IMG/VR virus record: IMGVR_UViG_3300009149_000265
Coordinates: 1 to 24,434 of that record
Source: a virus
Length of the DNA stretch: 24,434 bases
Reading direction: 5' to 3' (one strand)
Of this stretch, positions 21,655 to 24,434 are shown piece after piece (the first letter of the stretch is position 1; each line of letters begins with the position of its first letter). The position numbers and the translations under genes were made by a program. The notes under the pieces are model-generated. The model saw only the letters and a program-made list of their open reading frames with translations, was not told the DNA's origin and did not search any database.

Positions 21655-24434
21655 ATGATACTCCGCATTAGTTCTTTACTTTCGTTTGAAAGCCATTCGT
21701 CCGGGGCCTCTTTAAACTCTGGTTCCTCCGCCGTTATTATAGACTTAGCAAGCAGTAGCCCGTTAGCCATACCATGCATATAAGGATCGTAATTCCAATT
21801 ACCATCAGCACATTGAACGTCTGTTACCGATTCTAAATCTAAAATTCTATCTTCTAAACTTTTCGGCATTACTGCAACAGCTTCTTTAATTGTTCTTTCA
21901 GAAGTGTCTGGCTTAAACTTCTTGCGTACAGATACCCTACTTAGATCATCTATGCCTATGTCCTTAGCATCCCGTGGTCCGTACCAAGCCTTGACTACCT
22001 CTCTGTTGCCCTGCTCGATAAATGCTATTGCATCTTTCTTGTTTTCGTAACCGACAATAGCTCGTCCATCTGCCCAATGAATATAGAAGCCATGACCATG
22101 TGCTGCAATGTCCGGATAGTCCGCACTCTCTAATTTAGAAATAAATTCTTTCTCCTTAGAGGTTTCCTTTCCTTCTTCTACATCTGTCTCAAATACCGCA
22201 AGTAGTTTGTCAATCAACGCGTCCTGCTCTTTCGAAAAATGCCAACGTACATCCTTCTGCTCATCATACCATTCCCTTGCGGTATTCGTTTTTAGCTCTT
22301 CTGACATTGCGACCCAGTCCGCTATCATCTCTGCAAGGCTCAAGGCATCCATTTTCGTAGCGTCTATTACTATATCTGATTTATCTCTATCGTCTTTACT
22401 TATGTTAGCCTGACTCTTATCTTCTAAGTGAAATTCCGGATGGTGAGCATTCGTAGTTATATGATGAAGCGTTGCTTTGTTAACGTTTGGATCTGCTTCA
22501 TTGTTGCCTACGAATTTTCTCCAACTCAATTCTATATAAGGTGTCCGTTCGGGCTCTTCGAATTTACTTGCATCATGGTTCTCAACCTGAGTCAGCAACG
22601 CCATCTCATCGAACTCTTTAAACTCGGGATTAGCTGTTGCTATCTTCTTTGCTGCCTTCTGAACCAACGCTATATGCTTTCTTGTTCTATCTTCAAAGTG
22701 TTTTTCTTTTTCTTCAGGAGTAGCTTCTTGCTCTTTGCCTTCCGTTGCTTTCTTTACATTATCCTCTGGAGCTTCTTTCTTGTCTGTCTCTTCCTCAGAC
22801 TTCCCTCGTCCTTTCTTAAGAGTTGTCGCTGCTTTCTTTAGCATGCCAAATTCTTTCTTCGTCTTTTCAACTTCATCTGCAATGGCGTTCTTGTAAGTGT
22901 TCTTTAGATACCGCGCAAACGTTGTAGCATAAAATGGAAATGTATCCATCACGAGTTGCGTGTGTTTACAAAAGGCACCATACTGTTTTGGGTTCCGAAC
23001 TTTTGGTGGGCGCATCTCCGGCTTGGTGTACTTCGCTTGCTTCTGTGTTCTTATGTACTGCCCACCATAGTATAAGTCCGCCGGACAGTTGTGTACTATA
23101 ACCCCCGCCTCTAAAAGATAATTTTCGTAGCCCTCTACTGAAAGATCGTAAACCTTTTCGGCTACTTTGTAAATAACCATTCGAACTGCCTTCACCTTAT
23201 GATTGTATAAAGCTTTTTCTTTAGAGTATGACTGCACTTGCTCCACTAGTTCTTTAGAAATTCTATGATGCGATCTATTTCCAGTAGCCTTCTCGTAAGC
23301 AAGTAAGGCTTCTTCTAAACTAGGAAACACAGTTAAAAGTCTTAAGCCATTCTTAGCACGATAATGCTCAAAGTTTTGTTCGGTAATCTCTTTGCCCTCA
23401 TTACGTAATCGAGTAAAAATAGTAAATACCTTTCCTATCTTAGCTCTTACCGGGTAACCGTCGTTACCCTGATCTTTAGTTTTCGCTAAGGTACTCCCAT
23501 GTGCTACCATGTCCCTACGTCTTTGTGAATTCTTTTTCCACCACTTGCGCTTTCTAGTAGCTGAAGAAATGCAAGACTCTTTAGACTGGGATCCTTGCAT
23601 TCTCGCCACTATAAGATCTCTCTTTGTTGCCCACATATCCAAATTGTTCTTACGTATTATCTTATGTCCCTCGGCACTTCGCGTCCATGCAATAATAATC
23701 TCATTTGCTTTCTTCCAAATATCGGGATGCTTCTTTTGACAAGCTAAACCACCCAACCTACTTTTGGCTCTGCTCCACTCAGGATTATCTTTCGCCCGCT
23801 GCTTTGTCGCTGCTACACAATTAGTTCTGTCGACATCCTTAGCATGATAATACCAATGTTGTAAGATACCTTGCCAATCCAAATTGCTTGGAACATTATT
23901 TAAGCCGTTAAAATCTTTATGATGAACGGCAAGTCCTTTCTCAAAACCAGCCTCTACTAACTCTTTTAGCAACTCAACCATCTTTGCCTCATACACCTTC
24001 CCCGCTACCACCCTATGTACCATCTTCCAAGAATACTTCTTTTTCGAGTTCTGCTTAACCTGCAAATACTTTTGACTATACCTACTGTTTGGATTTTGTA
24101 CTCTAAAGTACAAAGGCATCAAGCTATCGTCGATCTGTAAATCTTTCGCCTCTCGATAACTACCATCTCTTAACATAAACTTATGCTCTGGAGTGCACCG
24201 TACTGTCTTACCGCTGTCTAAAGTTACTTCAGTAAGCTGACTAAGAGCTCCAGTAACTCCTTTACAAGTAGCTCTACCTGGAACAAAATCTCCTTTAGTA
24301 TCTACTGAGTAAACCCAAAACTCTTTATCAGTGCCATACTCTTCATAAATTTCTTTAATAGTTAAGGTTCTTCCGTCAAGTAACGGTATCTTAGTGTCTC
24401 CTGTCACGCAACTGCAATACGTCTCCACGTCTAC
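21645..24434 (-). CDS. SWIM zinc finger + DUF5662-like protein interrupted by an intein; 5' end outside window
   Basis: Open to the right edge; the GTG at 24428 is an internal valine. Numbering from it, residues 5-6 (C-S) are N-extein, 7-447 the intein, and the C-extein resumes CPADLYYGGQYIRTQ. Joined, C5-S-C448 and C487-K-H489 form C-x-C ... C-x-H, a SWIM zinc finger, with 'RPPKVRNPKQYGAFCKH' before the last pair. Residues ~510-575 are a charged linker. Residues 585-667 contain VENHDASKF, EPERTPYIELSW and HHITTNAHHPEF, matching the DUF5662 HD-like pattern. The tail has DGNWNYDPYMHGMANG, recurrent in large phages as I recall. Spliced visible length is about 488 residues. Possible roles: nucleic-acid-binding virion protein or hydrolase. 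Confidence 0.8.
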   Translation of the reverse strand, partial: VDVETYCSCVTGDTKIPLLDGRTLTIKEIYEEYGTDKEFWVYSVDTKGDFVPGRATCKGVTGALSQLTEVTLDSGKTVRCTPEHKFMLRDGSYREAKDLQIDDSLMPLYFRVQNPNSRYSQKYLQVKQNSKKKYSWKMVHRVVAGKVYEAKMVELLKELVEAGFEKGLAVHHKDFNGLNNVPSNLDWQGILQHWYYHAKDVDRTNCVAATKQRAKDNPEWSRAKSRLGGLACQKKHPDIWKKANEIIIAWTRSAEGHKIIRKNNLDMWATKRDLIVARMQGSQSKESCISSATRKRKWWKKNSQRRRDMVAHGSTLAKTKDQGNDGYPVRAKIGKVFTIFTRLRNEGKEITEQNFEHYRAKNGLRLLTVFPSLEEALLAYEKATGNRSHHRISKELVEQVQSYSKEKALYNHKVKAVRMVIYKVAEKVYDLSVEGYENYLLEAGVIVHNCPADLYYGGQYIRTQKQAKYTKPEMRPPKVRNPKQYGAFCKHTQLVMDTFPFYATTFARYLKNTYKNAIADEVEKTKKEFGMLKKAATTLKKGRGKSEEETDKKEAPEDNVKKATEGKEQEATPEEKEKHFEDRTRKHIALVQKAAKKIATANPEFKEFDEMALLTQVENHDASKFEEPERTPYIELSWRKFVGNNEADPNVNKATLHHITTNAHHPEFHLEDKSQANISKDDRDKSDIVIDATKMDALSLAEMIADWVAMSEELKTNTAREWYDEQKDVRWHFSKEQDALIDKLLAVFETDVEEGKETSKEKEFISKLESADYPDIAAHGHGFYIHWADGRAIVGYENKKDAIAFIEQGNREVVKAWYGPRDAKDIGIDDLSRVSVRKKFKPDTSERTIKEAVAVMPKSLEDRILDLESVTDVQCADGNWNYDPYMHGMANGLLLAKSIITAEEPEFKEAPDEWLSNESKELMRSIICS
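23088..24410 (-). mobile_element. Intein with HNH homing endonuclease, 441 aa
   Basis: Block A is CVTGDTKIPLLDGRTLTIKE with catalytic Cys1. Block B is VRCTPEHKFMLRDG, with T-x-x-H at host residues 79-82. The C-terminal blocks are VYDLSVEGYENYLLEAGVIV followed by H-N and then Cys+1 of the extein, so penultimate His and terminal Asn are intact. Between them is an HNH endonuclease: GLAVHHKDFNGLNN, SNLDW, then H191/H195 (H169-H170, N177-N178). A basic helical region follows, probably for DNA recognition. All splicing and nuclease signature residues are present, so it should be active. The insert is in frame and its removal restores the zinc finger. Confidence 0.93.

Noticed and set aside
22657-22810. 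Lysine/glutamate-rich segment of the SWIM protein as low-complexity repeat DNA
   Set aside because: It is a charged linker with varied codons, not a DNA repeat.
24426-24428. GTG as the start of the intein-bearing gene
   Set aside because: The frame stays open to the window edge, and the codon lies only four codons before the first SWIM cysteine, too late to be the start of the domain.

Overview
The window is a slice of a large double-stranded DNA bacteriophage genome with a contractile tail (class Caudoviricetes, myovirus-like). The support is direct: a tail sheath protein, two tube-fold proteins, a tape measure protein, and a full set of baseplate hub, spike and wedge proteins, all on one strand, with strong Shine-Dalgarno sites and stop/start overlaps throughout. 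The host cannot be told from the sequence. Every supported gene is on the minus strand, so transcription runs from high to low coordinates. Plus-strand open frames are short shadows of these genes. I saw no tRNA, rRNA, CRISPR array or attachment site. There is no gene-free stretch over about 50 bases; the longest spacers are near 475-514, 11767-11811 and 12830-12868, and I saw no clear promoter or terminator in them.

In transcription order, the first region (24434 to about 17531) looks like head-associated or accessory virion genes. It opens with a partial gene whose extein joins a SWIM-type zinc finger, a DUF5662-like HD-type domain and a conserved C-terminal tail. This gene is interrupted by a 441-residue HNH-bearing intein placed exactly before the second zinc-binding cysteine. 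Next come five soluble proteins, including a minimal nucleotidyltransferase, plus a newly found 50-residue membrane peptide. All five soluble proteins start with a short hydrophobic leader ending in [LI]-x-E followed by T, S or A. This resembles the capsid-targeting leaders that the T4 prohead protease cleaves.

The middle region (17527 to 14483) holds a holin-like one-pass membrane protein, a multi-pass membrane protein, a lysine-rich protein and probable neck or tail-completion proteins. The third region (14467 to 8301) is the tail tube module: sheath, two tube-fold proteins, a T4 gp26-like four-cysteine protein with a small overlapping downstream frame (possible tail assembly chaperone pair), the tape measure, and a gp48/gp54-like tube cap.

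The last region (8288 to 1) is the baseplate: gp53-like LysM protein, gp27/gpD-like hub, OB-fold spike, gp25-like wedge, gpJ-like wedge, a small beta protein, a gpI-like wedge with an added N-terminal jelly-roll domain, a receptor-binding fibre, two tiny genes, and a protein cut off at the window edge. The module mixes T4-type hub components with a P2-type W-J-I-H wedge and fibre order. Several starts were moved inward from the longest open frame because the ribosome binding site fixes them (335, 3839, 14911, 16780, 20773; less surely 11054 and 12315).
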